A DNA stretch of 64,000 nucleotides, from contig CM067317.1 of the NCBI GenBank assembly GCA_034231615.1, positions 51,356,282 to 51,420,281 of the forward strand, written 5' to 3'. Each line of letters begins with the position of its first letter. The stretch's first letter is position 1. The position numbers were made by a program, and so were the translations under genes. The stretch comes from Meghimatium bilineatum. Lineage: Eukaryota; Mollusca; Gastropoda; Stylommatophora; Philomycidae. Shown here piece by piece: positions 47,825-58,439 of the stretch. The notes beneath the pieces were generated by a model that worked only from the letters and a program-made list of their open reading frames with translations, ran no database searches and was not told where the DNA came from.

Positions 47825-49087
47825 TTATTTAAATGGCCATTAGTCTAAAAAATTCGGGGGTGCCGGTGATTGACACGCCCCCACATGAGGGAACAAACAA
47901 CGTCGCACATGACGATTTGTTCGCTCTTGACGTGTCTTCAACCACTCGGTGTGCCATACAGCTCTGCGACGTACTCGATCAAGGTAATATCACCGTATAG
48001 AAGGCTGTATTAACAATATTAATTATTCCAGGGTCACGTCCGTGACGAGAACCGTTCCCAGTTGGTGGTCTATAAGGTCCGCGGGTGGCATTAAACAGGA
48101 GTGCGCCAACTGATTCGGCTGCTCTTCAATGCAACCACGGCAGTGTCGTGTCCAATCCTCAAACAACGACAGCCACAATCCCTAAAGGACTGAGCGGGAT
48201 GATCGGGTCTGTAATAGAAACAATAAAACATGATATAGAAAGCTGAAATATTGAAATCTAGGAATATTTTCTCGATCATGCATGTATAATATACGAGGAT
48301 ATAGTCATGGAATATATCGAATTATCAACGCACACCTGAAATATAGTAACATTAGATATACGCACGAGAGGCTCGTTATATGACTTTTCACAACGATTAA
48401 AACATTAGATAGAAAGTTGCAATTGGGATAGACATATCCCCGCGCGGATAGAATGGGGGAAACGACTCTGTAATAAAAAATAATAAAATAAGTGTTAGCT
48501 AGAAGCCAGCAATAAATTTTATGTTTATTTTTTTATTTAAACAAAAAAAAATTTCAACTGCCGAGTTCTGTTGTCTTGTTGACCTGACCATACACAAATG
48601 ATATATTAAAGTATATTAACACAACAGTCAAAAGACCAAAATACGATGTCGAAACCTAAAGATAAATTTCATGTTTATTTTTTCAATCTCTGTGTTCTTC
48701 TGTCCATCTGACCTGGCCATAAAAAAATTATATATTGATACATATTAATAAATCAACCATTTACATTACATGACAGCAGGCCAAAAATCAACGACCAAAT
48801 CTGAAATATATTTCATTATTATTATTTTTTCAATCTCTGTGTTCTTCTGTCCATCTGACCTGGCCATATAAAATGATTTATTGATACATATTAATAAATC
48901 AACCATTAACATTACATGACAGCAGACCAAAAATCAATGACAAAACCTGAAATATATTTCATTATTTTTTTTTCAATCTGTGTTCTTCTGTCTTGCTGAC
49001 CTGACCATACAAAAATTATATATTGATACATATTAACAACATATTATCACAACAGACAAAAAGACTTACATTTGTGTTGGTGGCCAT
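47825..49087 (-). pseudogene. Two-exon gene of Element 2, left copy (nonsense codons)
   Basis: Mirror of 55,306-56,547. Exon 1 (49,087-49,070) still encodes MATNTN with a GTAAGT donor, and the TATAAAAG lies upstream at about 49,175. The last exon (48,208-47,825) has TAG in place of GAG at 48,182-48,184 (after SVL), TAA in place of GAA near 48,023 (before LILLIL), and an earlier stop at 47,840-47,842. The promoter and splice sites are kept while the reading frame is lost. Confidence 0.65.
48560..49060 (-). repeat. Intronic minisatellite, left arm (mirror 55,330-55,830)
   Basis: Four units of about 125-147 bp, each containing TATGGCCAGGTCAGATGGAC, AGAAGAACACAGAGATTGAAA and AATGAAATATATTTCAGG when read on the minus strand. 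It lies inside the predicted intron. Confidence 0.8.
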
Positions 49088-49384
49088 TGCGTGTAAATGG
49101 GAAATGGCGGTATTGGTTGGTGTACGTTTGGTTAACTTGTATGAATGCTATGGTTTAATGTTATAGGTGTCTTTTATAAGGGTGTGGATAAAGAGGCTAC
49201 TAGCAGTGGAACCCCCACGTTATCGGACATACTTGACCATGATTAATTATAAAACTAAGTGATACGATATATAACTCTTAACGGGACTGGTAATGGTTTA
49301 TGTAGTCGTACTAAGACACCTGATGAAATGGTGAAATAAGACACCACAACTGAAATGGCACTGAACCAGTGGGTGTTGCTGGGT

Positions 49385-49389
49385 AAGTT
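49385..49389 (+). other. Target-site duplication, left of the LTR retrotransposon
   Basis: AAGTT precedes TGTGACAGTC and recurs at 54,010-54,014. The empty site in the other arm contains one copy. Confidence 0.85.
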
Positions 49390-50347
49390 TGTGACAGTCA
49401 CCTGTGTCGGAAATCCCCCCCCCCTCTTGAGTCCTACCGTAATTATAGATCAGCGTCTCATACATTCCTTTGAGGAATAGGAAAGTAGAGGCGGCAAACA
49501 TTAAGACTACTGAGAAAGGTGGACCGTAGCAATTAACGGGAATTGCTACCAGATCACTGTATCTCGATCGGCCGATGGGAAATGTTAATGGCCCATGTAT
49601 TTCAAAGAGGCCAGACGAGATCTTTGAAGTCTTTGAGTTTTTTTAAGTGGGTAGCGGCATAATTAGTGGGATTTGGGAGAGAAGAAGTTTTAGACAATTT
49701 TGGCAGTCAGTTTTTGGGTTTCGAGAGAAGCAGCAGGTCGGCTCGGAACTGGAGGTCCAGAGCGGACTCAGTGTGGTTCTATAAGTTAGAATCCAAGCAT
49801 ATTGGACATAGGTCCTACTGCACTGAAGCGTTGAGTTTATGCTTTGTGTGTATCTTACATACAGGAATATTGGATAGTAACTACTGCACTGAAGCGTTGA
49901 GTTTATGCTTTGTGTGCATCTTACATACAGTAATATTGGATAGTAACTACTGCACTGAAGCGTTGAGTTTATGCTTTGTGTGCATCTTACATACAGGAAT
50001 ATTGGATAGTAACTACTGCACTGAAGCGTTGAGTTTATGCTTTGTGTGCATCTTACATACAGGAATATTGGATAGTAACTACTGCACTGAAGCGTTGAGT
50101 TTATGCTTTGTGTGCATCCTTCATACAGGAATATTGGATAAGTCCTACTGTATGGAAACGTTGAGTTTATGCCTTATGTATCTTTTATATTGGATGATTC
50201 CAATTGTGTAAAATAAAGTTACCACATATGTAAACGTTGGAGTCAAGATATTGTTTCATTATATGATATCACTAAAGTATAAGAGCTAAGGGAGAGAGTG
50301 ATAAGTGATGTACTTCTTGACTGCAGGCAACAACCAATACTGTTACA
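49390..50347 (+). repeat. 5' LTR (958 bp)
   Basis: It begins TGTGACAGTC and ends ACTGTTACA. It contains five full 66-bp tandem units from 49,816 plus one degenerate unit at 50,146, then AAATAAAGTTACC (50,211), a possible polyadenylation signal. It is nearly identical to the 3' LTR apart from repeat number and end indels. Confidence 0.88.
49816..50205 (+). repeat. 66-bp tandem repeat inside the 5' LTR
   Basis: Units start TACTGCACTGAAGCGTTGAG at 49,816, 49,882, 49,948, 50,014 and 50,080, with a diverged one at 50,146 (TACTGTATGGAAACG). Because 66 is divisible by three, one frame stays open and encodes a 22-residue repeat (YCTEALSLCFVCILHTGILD...). This gives a 181-codon ORF from 49,666 that I regard as probably not a gene. 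Confidence 0.9.
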
Positions 50348-50909
50348 CTGTTGCAAGTGACCAAGGATCACCGAGTTCGACAATTCACAACGCGGATTAC
50401 TGGCCATAATACGATCGACGGATAATACAGGATTTTCAGAATATTCGAAGTTGTGTATTAAGTTTTAGAGCATTGTGTTAGTATTATTGGAAAATTCGAA
50501 GGACAAGAAGAGTCACACGAGTGAGTAGGATTACCTTTGACATTTTTACGACACGATTAATGGTGTATTAAGTTTATAAACATTGTGTTGCGAAATAATT
50601 AAGACGGAACAATGTATGATGAAAATTGTGAAGAACTGTGTGACGAGAAATAGTTATTCCGTACAAGATATTTGACCACATGAACAATGGCGTTTTAAAT
50701 TAAAATATCAACATTTATGTATTTTTTGTTTCTTCTCTCGTTCTTCTTATAATTGTGTTTAAGACATACGTGTATCTGTCGCAGAATCAAGTACGTTATT
50801 TAGAATAGTAACCTACTCCATGTTTATAGTCAGTTAAATACACACATGCGTTCACATGCTTGATATAGATTGTATTAAGCATAGGAACCTGATAAAATAA
50901 TATAAATAA

Positions 50910-52346
50910 TTGTTTAAAATGGAACAAAAGATAGAAGATGAGATTGAAAATAGGAAGATGATGATGTATAGAGAAATAAAAATGTCGCCCGTACGGGACA
51001 TAAGTATGTGTATATTGTTAGGCATTACATATATATTCCAAAGGGCAAACGAGATGTTTTGGCTGCACGAATTGAAAGGCAGATTAGGAAAGAAGAAGGA
51101 AGAAAAGTTAGTGATAGGGGTCGAACCTGACGTACAAACGTCAAATCTCGATAATGTCCACACAGAAGGCGCGGTAGAAAGAGTGTACCCGAACAGGGAC
51201 GAACTAAAATTACTGATTCAAGCAGTAGCCTGTTACTTAGGACAAGCCTGGAGGACGTCTCGTTTAAATACGTTACAGCAAACGGAGAAACTAAGTGAAA
51301 GAAGATACGATAATAATGAGGATATCGTTAGGAGAGGAGGTTGGATACAGGAAATAGACCAAACGTCTACCGAAGAAACTGTTAGAGGGCATGATATTCG
51401 GAGTAGAAATACTTACAAATACAAGACAAAGGTTAGGTATAGTGTCTGTTTCAGATGTCGTCAGAAGGGACATTATGCCAGAAATTGTTACCAGCCTCAA
51501 GACAGATTTCAAGAGAGACAGACAGGTTACACCAACGATAAACGTGTGTTCGTAGGAGGGTTAAACCCCAGCGTAACTAGAGACAGAATCAAAGAATATT
51601 TCGAATTCTTCGATCGCGTAACACACATATTTCTAGCACAAGACAAATACGGGTACCGGAGGAACTTTGCGTTCGTAGAGTTTAGTACAAGAGAAGGAAG
51701 GGATAGATGTTTGGGAAATGCTAGACTTATTCGCATGCAGAAAGGAGTTAAAATAGACACAGCAAGAAGGAACACTCGGACTGCATTGCCGAATCCTCTT
51801 CAAATCAAGAAGTGTAGAGGCACGGACACAAACGAGTACAAGAGGGTACCGGTAAGGGACAGAGCACAGAGAAATAGAAATAGAATACACACCATCGAAG
51901 CGAATAGGAGGATCAGACGGGAAGCAGGAACTGACACAGAATATAGAGACGTGGGAACGGGGACGATCCCTAGAGACAATATAGATACCGGTATGGTGAC
52001 GGAGCCACATAGGCCTATAGAGACTAGTGAGGTTGCGGTGATGACAGAAGTCAACGAATTGAGAAGATCTGCAACCTCGAAAAAGGAAGTAGAGGTTTAC
52101 AGGTCAGGAGCACGAGACGAGAAAAGAAGAAGAGTAGCAGCAGAGAAACGAGCAAGGACGCTCCAGTCAGAACGGCAGGCAGCGGTCGCCACAAATAAGG
52201 TATTAGAAAAAGAGTTGCACGACGTGCGAGAAAAACTCCGGACGTCCCAACAGGAAAGCGAAATACTCGCCCAAGCCTTGTTGGAAGGTTCCAGTACAGC
52301 AGAATTAAGTATAAACTTAGATTCGCCTCGACACAAAGTCGCATAA
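50910..52346 (+). CDS. Gag-like protein with CCHC knuckle, RRM and coiled coil (478 aa)
   Basis: The only long ORF of the LTR element, intact. Residues 1-60: acidic/basic N-terminus with a hydrophobic stretch (MCILLGITYIF). About 177-190: a retroviral-type zinc knuckle C-x2-C-x4-H-x4-C (CFRCRQKGHYARNC). About 208-285: an RNA recognition motif with RNP2 RVFVGGL and RNP1 RRNFAFVEF. About 385-460: Arg/Glu/Lys-rich coiled coil (EKRARTLQSERQAAV). By family knowledge a CCHC knuckle binds RNA in Gag. An RRM is usual in LINE ORF1 proteins and host RNA-binding proteins, not in LTR Gag. Likely role: packaging element RNA. It starts at an ATG 560 bp after the 5' LTR. The uninterrupted frame suggests recent activity or selection. 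Alternative: a captured host RRM-knuckle gene. Confidence 0.8.
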   Translation: MFKMEQKIEDEIENRKMMMYREIKMSPVRDISMCILLGITYIFQRANEMFWLHELKGRLGKKKEEKLVIGVEPDVQTSNLDNVHTEGAVERVYPNRDELKLLIQAVACYLGQAWRTSRLNTLQQTEKLSERRYDNNEDIVRRGGWIQEIDQTSTEETVRGHDIRSRNTYKYKTKVRYSVCFRCRQKGHYARNCYQPQDRFQERQTGYTNDKRVFVGGLNPSVTRDRIKEYFEFFDRVTHIFLAQDKYGYRRNFAFVEFSTREGRDRCLGNARLIRMQKGVKIDTARRNTRTALPNPLQIKKCRGTDTNEYKRVPVRDRAQRNRNRIHTIEANRRIRREAGTDTEYRDVGTGTIPRDNIDTGMVTEPHRPIETSEVAVMTEVNELRRSATSKKEVEVYRSGARDEKRRRVAAEKRARTLQSERQAAVATNKVLEKELHDVREKLRTSQQESEILAQALLEGSSTAELSINLDSPRHKVA

Positions 52347-53114
52347 AGTTTTCCTTTGTGACAAGGGGGCGAGGTGATAGTATCTGATTGTTTGCTGTAG
52401 TGTCACCTGTGTCGTATACTATCGTCATGAAAATTTGTTTTTTTGTTCCTTCTCCTTTCTTGCATATAATTGGTTTTATGTAGTTAGGATTGTATAAGAT
52501 TTTTCTTTGTTTAAAAATGTTGGTCCATGATTGATGTGTAGGGTGGACCATGATTGATATGAATGAAGTCACTTGTATAAGATAACTTTCCCTTGTTTAC
52601 AAATGTTGGTCCATGATTGATGTGTAGGGTAGACCATGAATGGATATGAAGGAAGTCACCTTCTCTACCGTAAAATGAGGAGGAGACAGAAGCACAGGAG
52701 AAGGAAGATTTTACCAGATTAAAATCTTGAAGTGGGAAATGGAGGGGACGGCCCCAGGTGTGATCAAAGGAAAGTCCCAGGATATAACCACAAATGATCA
52801 AGGGAATTGTCCGGATATGACCACACCAGGTCCAAACAATCACAGTGAAATTGTCAACCACTGTCCGAAAAGTTAAGGGTTGAGAGGCATGGGTAAATGG
52901 GAATCAGTTGTGGTAACCTTGAGTTACAGGCATGACATGTTGTCGGAAAAATATTTTGAACCTTGATGTACAGGTTGGATAGAATGAATAATATAACTAT
53001 AAGGTTGTATGAGTGTGTATGAAGCAGACGAGATAAGATGTATAAAATGACTAAATATTTGTATGAATGGCGTGAGTAAGTAAGCAAAGAAAATACTACG
53101 TATATTTCTGTCAT
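52347..53114 (+). other. 3' non-coding part of the LTR element
   Basis: No ORF on the plus strand. It contains a duplicated block of about 110 bp with ATGTTGGTCCATGATTGATG (about 52,517 and 52,603). Confidence 0.6.
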
Positions 53115-53128
53115 AAGGAGGAGAAGAG
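53115..53128 (+). other. Polypurine tract
   Basis: AAGGAGGAGAAGAG immediately before the 3' LTR: the expected primer for plus-strand DNA synthesis. Confidence 0.85.
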
Positions 53129-54009
53129 TGTGACAGTCACCTGTGTCGGAAATCCCCCCCCTCTTGAGTCCTACCGTAATTATAGATCAGCGTCTCATAC
53201 ATTCCTTTGAGGAATAGGAAAGTAGAGGCGGCAAACATTAAGACTACTGAGAAAGGCGGACCGTAGCAATTAACGGGAATTGCTACCAGATCACTGTATC
53301 TCGATCGGCCGATGAGAAATGTTAATGGCCCATGTATTTCAAAGAGGCCAGACGAGATCTTTGAAGTCTTTGAGTTTTTTAAGTGGGTAGCGGCATAATT
53401 AGTGGGATTTGGGAGAGAAGAAGTTTTAGACAATTTTGGCAGTCAGTTTTTGGGTTTCGAGAGAAGCAGCAGGTCTGCTCGGAACTGGAGGTCTAGAGCG
53501 GACTCAGTGTGGTTCTATAAGTTAGAATCCAAGAATATTGGACATAGGTCCTACTGCACTGAAGCGTTGAGTTTATGCTTTGTGTGCATCTTACATACAG
53601 GAATATTGGATAGTAACTACTGCACTGAAGCGTTGAGTTTATGCTTTGTGTGCATCTTACATACAGGAATATTGGATAGTAACTACTGCACTGAAGCGTT
53701 GAGTTTATGCTTTGTGTGCATCCTTCATACAGGAATATTGGATAAGTCCCACTGCACTGAAGCGTTGAGTTTATGCTTTGTGTGCATCTTTCATACAGGA
53801 ATATTGGATAAGTCCTACTGTATGGAAACGTTGAGTTTATGCCTTATGTATCTTTTATATTGGATGATTCCAATTGTGTAAAATAAAGTTACCACATATG
53901 TAAACGTTGGAGTCAAGATATTGTTTCATTATATGATATCACTAGAGCTAAGAGAGAGAGAGCGGTAATTGATGTACTGCTTGACCTGCAGGCAACTACA
54001 TACTGTTAA
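53129..54009 (+). repeat. 3' LTR (881 bp)
   Basis: Same start as the 5' LTR. It has four full 66-bp units (53,552, 53,618, 53,684, 53,750) plus the degenerate unit at 53,816, one fewer than the 5' LTR. It ends ACTGTTAA against the TSD AAGTT (54,010-54,014). Confidence 0.88.
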
Positions 54010-54271
54010 AAGTTTACGACCTATAGAAGCTTCCGTTTGCACGTGCATTATAAAGCACTAACGGCCATTACAATACACAATCAGCATTTTAGAGATAAAG
54101 AGGACTAGGATACCGTTATTACGCAGGTATAAAATACACACATGTATTTTATCTGTATTTGTGTATGTGTGACTATATTAATTTTTTTTCAAAAAAAAGG
54201 TTGCTCATCAAATTTAAAAAAAACACCGATTATGGTTCCCAACTAGCACAGGACCCCGTGTTACACGGGCC

Positions 54272-54309
54272 CGTGCAGTAGCGAATCCCATGTAGATACA
54301 AGCTGAAAG
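54272..54309. other. Palindrome loop of Element 2
   Basis: GGTTCCCAACTAGCACAGGA on the left (from 54,233) pairs with its complement ending at 54,346. About 38 bases (CGTGCAGTAGCGAATCCCAT and neighbours) are unpaired. Confidence 0.75.
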
Positions 54310-54439
54310 GCCCTTTGTTACACGGGGTCCTGTGCTAGTTGGGAACCGAATTCGGTTTTTTTAAATGTTTATGAGCAACCTTTTTATAAAAAAAAAATAT
54401 AGTCACACATACACAAACACAGATAAAATACGACAACAT

Positions 54440-54915
54440 GGTTATGGTTTTATTATTTTGTGTTGTTTATTAATGTAATATAAGTATAATATTGGTTTAA
54501 ACAGTCGACAAGTTGTTTTGTAATGGTGAGTTACCGTCTTCGGGTATTTCTTCCACTTATCCCAAATCAAACTTGTGTCCGTTGTTTTACTTTTTGTTCT
54601 TTTAGATACCCCGCCTATTTTGAAGCCGTGGTGTCTTAGGCCTCACTTCGACTTTATCTGAAATTTTCTCAGTGGGTTTTTTCATCTTTCTGTATTGAGG
54701 CCCTTGGTACCGAGAACTGTGTGCTCTAGTCGTGGCGCACTAGATGTTCACCTATAGAAAGGCAATCGTCTCAGAGTGTTTTTTTTCGAAGTTTTCACCA
54801 CTATCCTTAGTACGATCAAATAAATCATTAGCCATGGCTCTATGCGATAGCTGTCGTGGGTTTCCGGTTTACGATATATCTTGGTCATCGCCTAGACGAT
54901 AACACGCAGGTGTTA
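54440..54915. other. Right-arm-only segment of about 480 bp near the centre
   Basis: It is absent from the left arm, where ATACCGTTA (54,107-54,115) runs straight into TTACGCAGGTATAAAATAC. On the minus strand it shows two short open stretches (MANDLFDRTKDSGENFEKK... and MKKPTEKISDKVEVRPK...), each under 45 codons, possibly exons or gene remnants. No homology is recognised. Confidence 0.4.
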
Positions 54916-55214
54916 ACGGTATCCTAGTCCTCTTTATCTATAAAATGCTGGTTGTGTATCGTCATGTCCGTTAGTGCTTTATAATGCACGTGCATACGGA
55001 AGCTTCTATGGGTCGTAAACTTACCCAGCAACACCCACTTGTTCAGTGCCATTTCAATTGTGGTTTACATCAGGTGTCTTAGTACGACTACATAAACCAT
55101 TACCAGTCCCGTTAAGAGTTATATATCGTATCACTTAGTTTTATAATTAATCATGGTCAAGTATGTCCGATAACGTGGGGGTTCCACTGCTCGTAGCCTC
55201 TTTATCCACACCCT

Positions 55215-55222
55215 TATAAAAG
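55215..55222 (+). promoter_or_regulatory. TATA box of the Element 2 gene
   Basis: TATAAAAG in CCCTTATAAAAGACACC, 91 bp before the ATG. It is conserved in the mirror arm (about 49,172-49,180, minus). Confidence 0.6.
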
Positions 55223-55305
55223 ACACCTATAACATTAAACCATAGCATTCATACAACTTAACCAAACGTACACCAACCAATACCGCCATTTCCCATTTAC
55301 ACGCA

Positions 55306-56547
55306 ATGGCCACCAACACAAATGTAAGTCTTTTTGTATGTTGTGATAATATGTTGTTAATATGTATCAATATATAATTTTTGTATGGTCAGGTCAGCAA
55401 GACAGAAGAACACAGAGATTGAAAAAAAAATAATGAAATATATTTCAGGTTTTGTCATTGATTTTTGTCTGCTGTCATGTAATCTTAATGGTTGATTTAT
55501 TAATATGTATCAATAAATCATTTTGTATGGCCAGGTCAGATGGACAGAAGAACACAGAGATTGAAAAAATAATAATAATGAAATATATTTCAGGTTTGGT
55601 CGTTGATTTTTGGCCTGCTGTCATGTAATGTTATTGGTTGATTTATTAATATGTATCAATATATCATTTTGTATGGCCAGGTCAGATGGACAGAAGAACA
55701 CAGAGATTGAAAAAATAAACATAAAATTTATCTTTAGGTTTCGACATCGTATTTTGGTCTTTTGACTGTTGTGTTAATATACTTCAATATATCATTTGTG
55801 TATGGTGAGGCGGTTGAAAATTTTTTTTGTTTAAATAAAAAAATAAACATAAAATTTATTGCTGGCTTCTAGCTAATACTTATTTTATTATTTTTTATTA
55901 CAGAGTCGTTTCCCCCATTCTATCCGCGCGGGGATATGTCTATCCCAATTTCAAATTCCTATCTAATGTTTTAATCGTTGTGAAAAGTCATATAACGAGT
56001 CTCTCGTGCGTATATCTAATGTTACTATATTTCAGGTGTGCGTTGATAATTCGATATATTGCATGACTATATCCTCGTATATTATACATGCATGATCGAG
56101 AAAATATTCCTAGATTTCAATATTTCAGCTTTCTATAACATGTTTTTATTGTTTCTATTACAGACCCGATCATCCCGCTCAGTCCTTGAGGGATTGTGGC
56201 TGTCGTTGTTTGAGGATAGGACACGACACTGCTGTGGTGGCATTGAAGAGCAGCCGAATCAGTTGGCGCACTCCTGTTTAATGCAACCCGAGGACCTTAT
56301 AGACCACCAACTGGGAACGGTTCTCGTCACGGACGTGACCCCGGAAGAATTAATATTGTTAATACTGCCTTCTATACGGCGCTATTTCCTTGATCGAGTG
56401 CGTCGCAGAGCTGTATGGCACATCGAGTGGTTGGAGACACGCCAAGAGCGAACACATCGTCACGTACGACGTTGTTTGTTCCCTCATGTGGGAGCGTGTC
56501 AATCACCGGCACCCCCGAATTTTTTAAACATATGGCCATTTAAATAA
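55306..56547 (+). CDS. Predicted two-exon gene of Element 2, open right copy (133 aa)
   Basis: Exon 1 (55,306-55,323) is ATG plus five codons (MATNTN), followed at once by a consensus donor GTAAGT. The last exon (56,164-56,547) follows TTTCTATTACAG and encodes 127 residues. Both junctions are phase 0. The protein starts TRSSRSVLEGLWLSLFED, has an acidic middle (MQPEDLIDHQ, VTDVTPEELILLIL) and a strongly basic part (RRYFLDRVRRRAVWHIEW, RQERTHRHVRR), ending NIWPFK. I recognise no family. The stop codon overlaps AATAAA (56,543-56,548), with a second AATAAA at 56,598. The intron contains the minisatellite and other acceptor-like sites (55,902), so extra exons are possible. The basic tail could suit DNA or RNA binding, which is inference only. 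Confidence 0.5.
55330..55830 (+). repeat. Intronic minisatellite, right arm
   Basis: Four units of about 125-147 bp with AATATGTATCAATA, TATGGCCAGGTCAGATGGAC and GAAATATATTTCAGG. Each unit contains acceptor-like CAGG sites. In phase 0 the would-be exon after GGCCAG hits TGA after nine codons. Confidence 0.8.
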
Positions 56548-56803
56548 ATATGCTTTTTTATTATCTTCGCTGTAATTATAGTTTGTCTCTGTGTTGTAAT
56601 AAATGTTGTGTTATGTGTATAATCATGTGTGTCATTTTTTGTGTTAGTTGGGTTTGTTAACATAAAACTTATTGATTATGTAAGATACGCATTAATATGA
56701 CAATATTAGTATATTCCCTTATGTTCACCAGTTTCTCCTTACCCGATTCAGATGATGTCACACCACGACAGCCAACCGAGTTTTCTTTGTAGTATGTAAT
56801 ATT

Positions 56804-56986
56804 TTGTCTCTTTTTCACAGACCCGAATGTTTTATGTTGTTAGTAATAAGAAGACCGGGTTGGGCCTTCCTTACTAATAAGCCAAAAGCTAATACAAACC
56901 ATGAAATGTATACAACCACCTGGAGGTATTTCGGTACCCTAGAGATGTATCTCACAACCTGGCTATGTTTCTACCTATGTATATGA
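56804..56986 (+). CDS. 60-codon ORF after an acceptor-like site, right copy (tentative)
   Basis: It follows CTCTTTTTCACAG. Only two residues differ from the left-arm copy (47,566-47,384). Candidate alternative terminal exon or independent small ORF. Confidence 0.3.
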   Translation: MSLFHRPECFMLLVIRRPGWAFLTNKPKANTNHEMYTTTWRYFGTLEMYLTTWLCFYLCI

Positions 56987-57552
56987 CGCACATGTGTTAA
57001 CATCAAGCTACAAGTACAAAGGATGTACAAGTTATCAACACCCACAAACAATTTTCAATCAGCCCACACGGAACACAACTGTCATGCTATGAATATTTAC
57101 TCTACAAAAATTCTCTCAAATTGCTACATATTGAAATATAAAATGTAAAAAGGAGTTACAACAATGGTAGACAAAGGTGACAACAAAGTCCTAATCCACT
57201 GACCCCTCTACGCATAATATCGCTTTTACAATTATTACCTTCCAAAACCACCAAAACATTCAGATAAAAACAGTTGATTCTGTAATGCACTGGGAGTTAA
57301 ACATGCAGTTACACCTGTAAAGTGCTGTGAGTTAAAACTTCAGTTACGCCCACAAGGTACTGTGCGTTGAACTGCAGTTACTCCTGTAACGTACCGCTAG
57401 CTGAAAATGATGGTATCAAAAAGAAAATTTAAAATGCTCAAGTGGCATAGAGTAACAGCAAATGCACAATTTAATAGAAATCTTGAATGTCAACAACAAT
57501 GGTAGACAAAGGTGACAACAAAACACAACTATTAATGCTCATGTAACTGCAG

Positions 57553-57876
57553 TCAGAATGTAAGAATATATGCGGTTAACATATACTTGACATCAACAAA
57601 AGAAAACTGTACATTATCTGATACTATTGGTCTGAAAAGCAAACTGAATTGAAGGGAATAATCGAACAAGCGAATAATTACAGTACTGCAAAATATGACA
57701 CTGGAAGAATCTACAGATGATATTTTGTCCCTAAGAATAATAACAGAAATGCAAAATATGACACCTGAAGCCTCTACAGATGGTATTTTGTCCCCAAGCC
57801 GATTAAGATAAGTCCAATCTGGTAATGCTAGAATTGTTATAGAAACTATTAGGATACAAATATGCTTGCTACTCAT
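57553..57876 (-). CDS. Small conserved ORF of Element 2, right copy (tentative)
   Basis: Mirror of 46,519-46,842, 107 codons, open, with the same duplicated motif and hydrophobic ends. See the left copy for reservations. Confidence 0.3.
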   Translation of the reverse strand: MSSKHICILIVSITILALPDWTYLNRLGDKIPSVEASGVIFCISVIILRDKISSVDSSSVIFCSTVIIRLFDYSLQFSLLFRPIVSDNVQFSFVDVKYMLTAYILTF

Positions 57877-58393
57877 CTGATAAAATGGTGGTGAAATCAG
57901 AATGTAAGTTGTGTGTGTATGTGTCTGCTGTTGTCAATGATGTTGTCTATAAACGCGGCGAGGATTAAACGCTTGATCAAATTGCCAAAGAATAATGTTG
58001 TGAAATCTGGCGTCAAGTGTCCGCGGATGCTATGAAATCTGGATCTAATAGCCGAAGGATGGTGTGAAATCTGGTGTAATGCGTCAAATGGTGATGTGAA
58101 ATCTCGCTCGCCGTGTCAAAGGATGACGCTGTTAAATCTGGAGCACCGTGAGATTTTGTACCATCGCTGCCACACAATAAACACGCATTGTACGTGTTTA
58201 TTTATAAAACAGGAGTGTGTGGGGTCCAACGAACGATCGTGAAATGTAGTTTCTATATAACTTAATACAAAATCCAAAAATATAACGATGTCAACGTAAT
58301 ATAGGGAAAAAATAATTGTATACTTATTGTAGAAGTCTGTGTGTTTTGTATATAACACATATTGATTATTATATATAGTATTAGTTAAACAAA

Positions 58394-58426
<33 letters not shown>

Positions 58427-58439
58427 AACTTAACATTGG

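Larger units (their letters stand above)
44524..49389 (+). repeat. Element 2 left arm (outer part)
   Basis: Mirror of about 54,985-59,789. Coordinates sum to about 104,370-104,395. It contains the decayed copy of the two-exon gene (47,825-49,087, minus), the minisatellite at 48,560-49,060 and several small ORFs. The remaining arm piece lies beyond the LTR retrotransposon at 54,010-54,271. Confidence 0.9.
49390..54009 (+). mobile_element. LTR retrotransposon without pol, 4,620 bp
   Basis: LTRs at 49,390-50,347 and 53,129-54,009 are in direct orientation and start TGTGACAGTCACCTG. A polypurine tract (AAGGAGGAGAAGAG, 53,115-53,128) abuts the 3' LTR. The 5-bp TSD is AAGTT, and the intact empty site is in the mirror arm of Element 2. 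The internal region of about 2.8 kb has one long ORF (50,910-52,346) and no protease, RT or integrase. It must rely on a partner element. A primer-binding site was not recognised right after the 5' LTR (CTGTTGCAAGTGACC). TSD length fits Ty3/Gypsy or BEL. Confidence 0.85.

Noticed and set aside
49666..50211. 181-codon ORF in the 5' LTR (and 159-codon ORF at 53,402-53,881)
   Set aside because: The frame is kept open by 66-bp repeats and lies within LTRs. I treat it as non-coding unless expression is shown, but note it as a finding.
50348..50380. tRNA primer-binding site after the 5' LTR
   Set aside because: CTGTTGCAAGTGACCAAGG does not match a tRNA 3' end I can recognise, so none was annotated.
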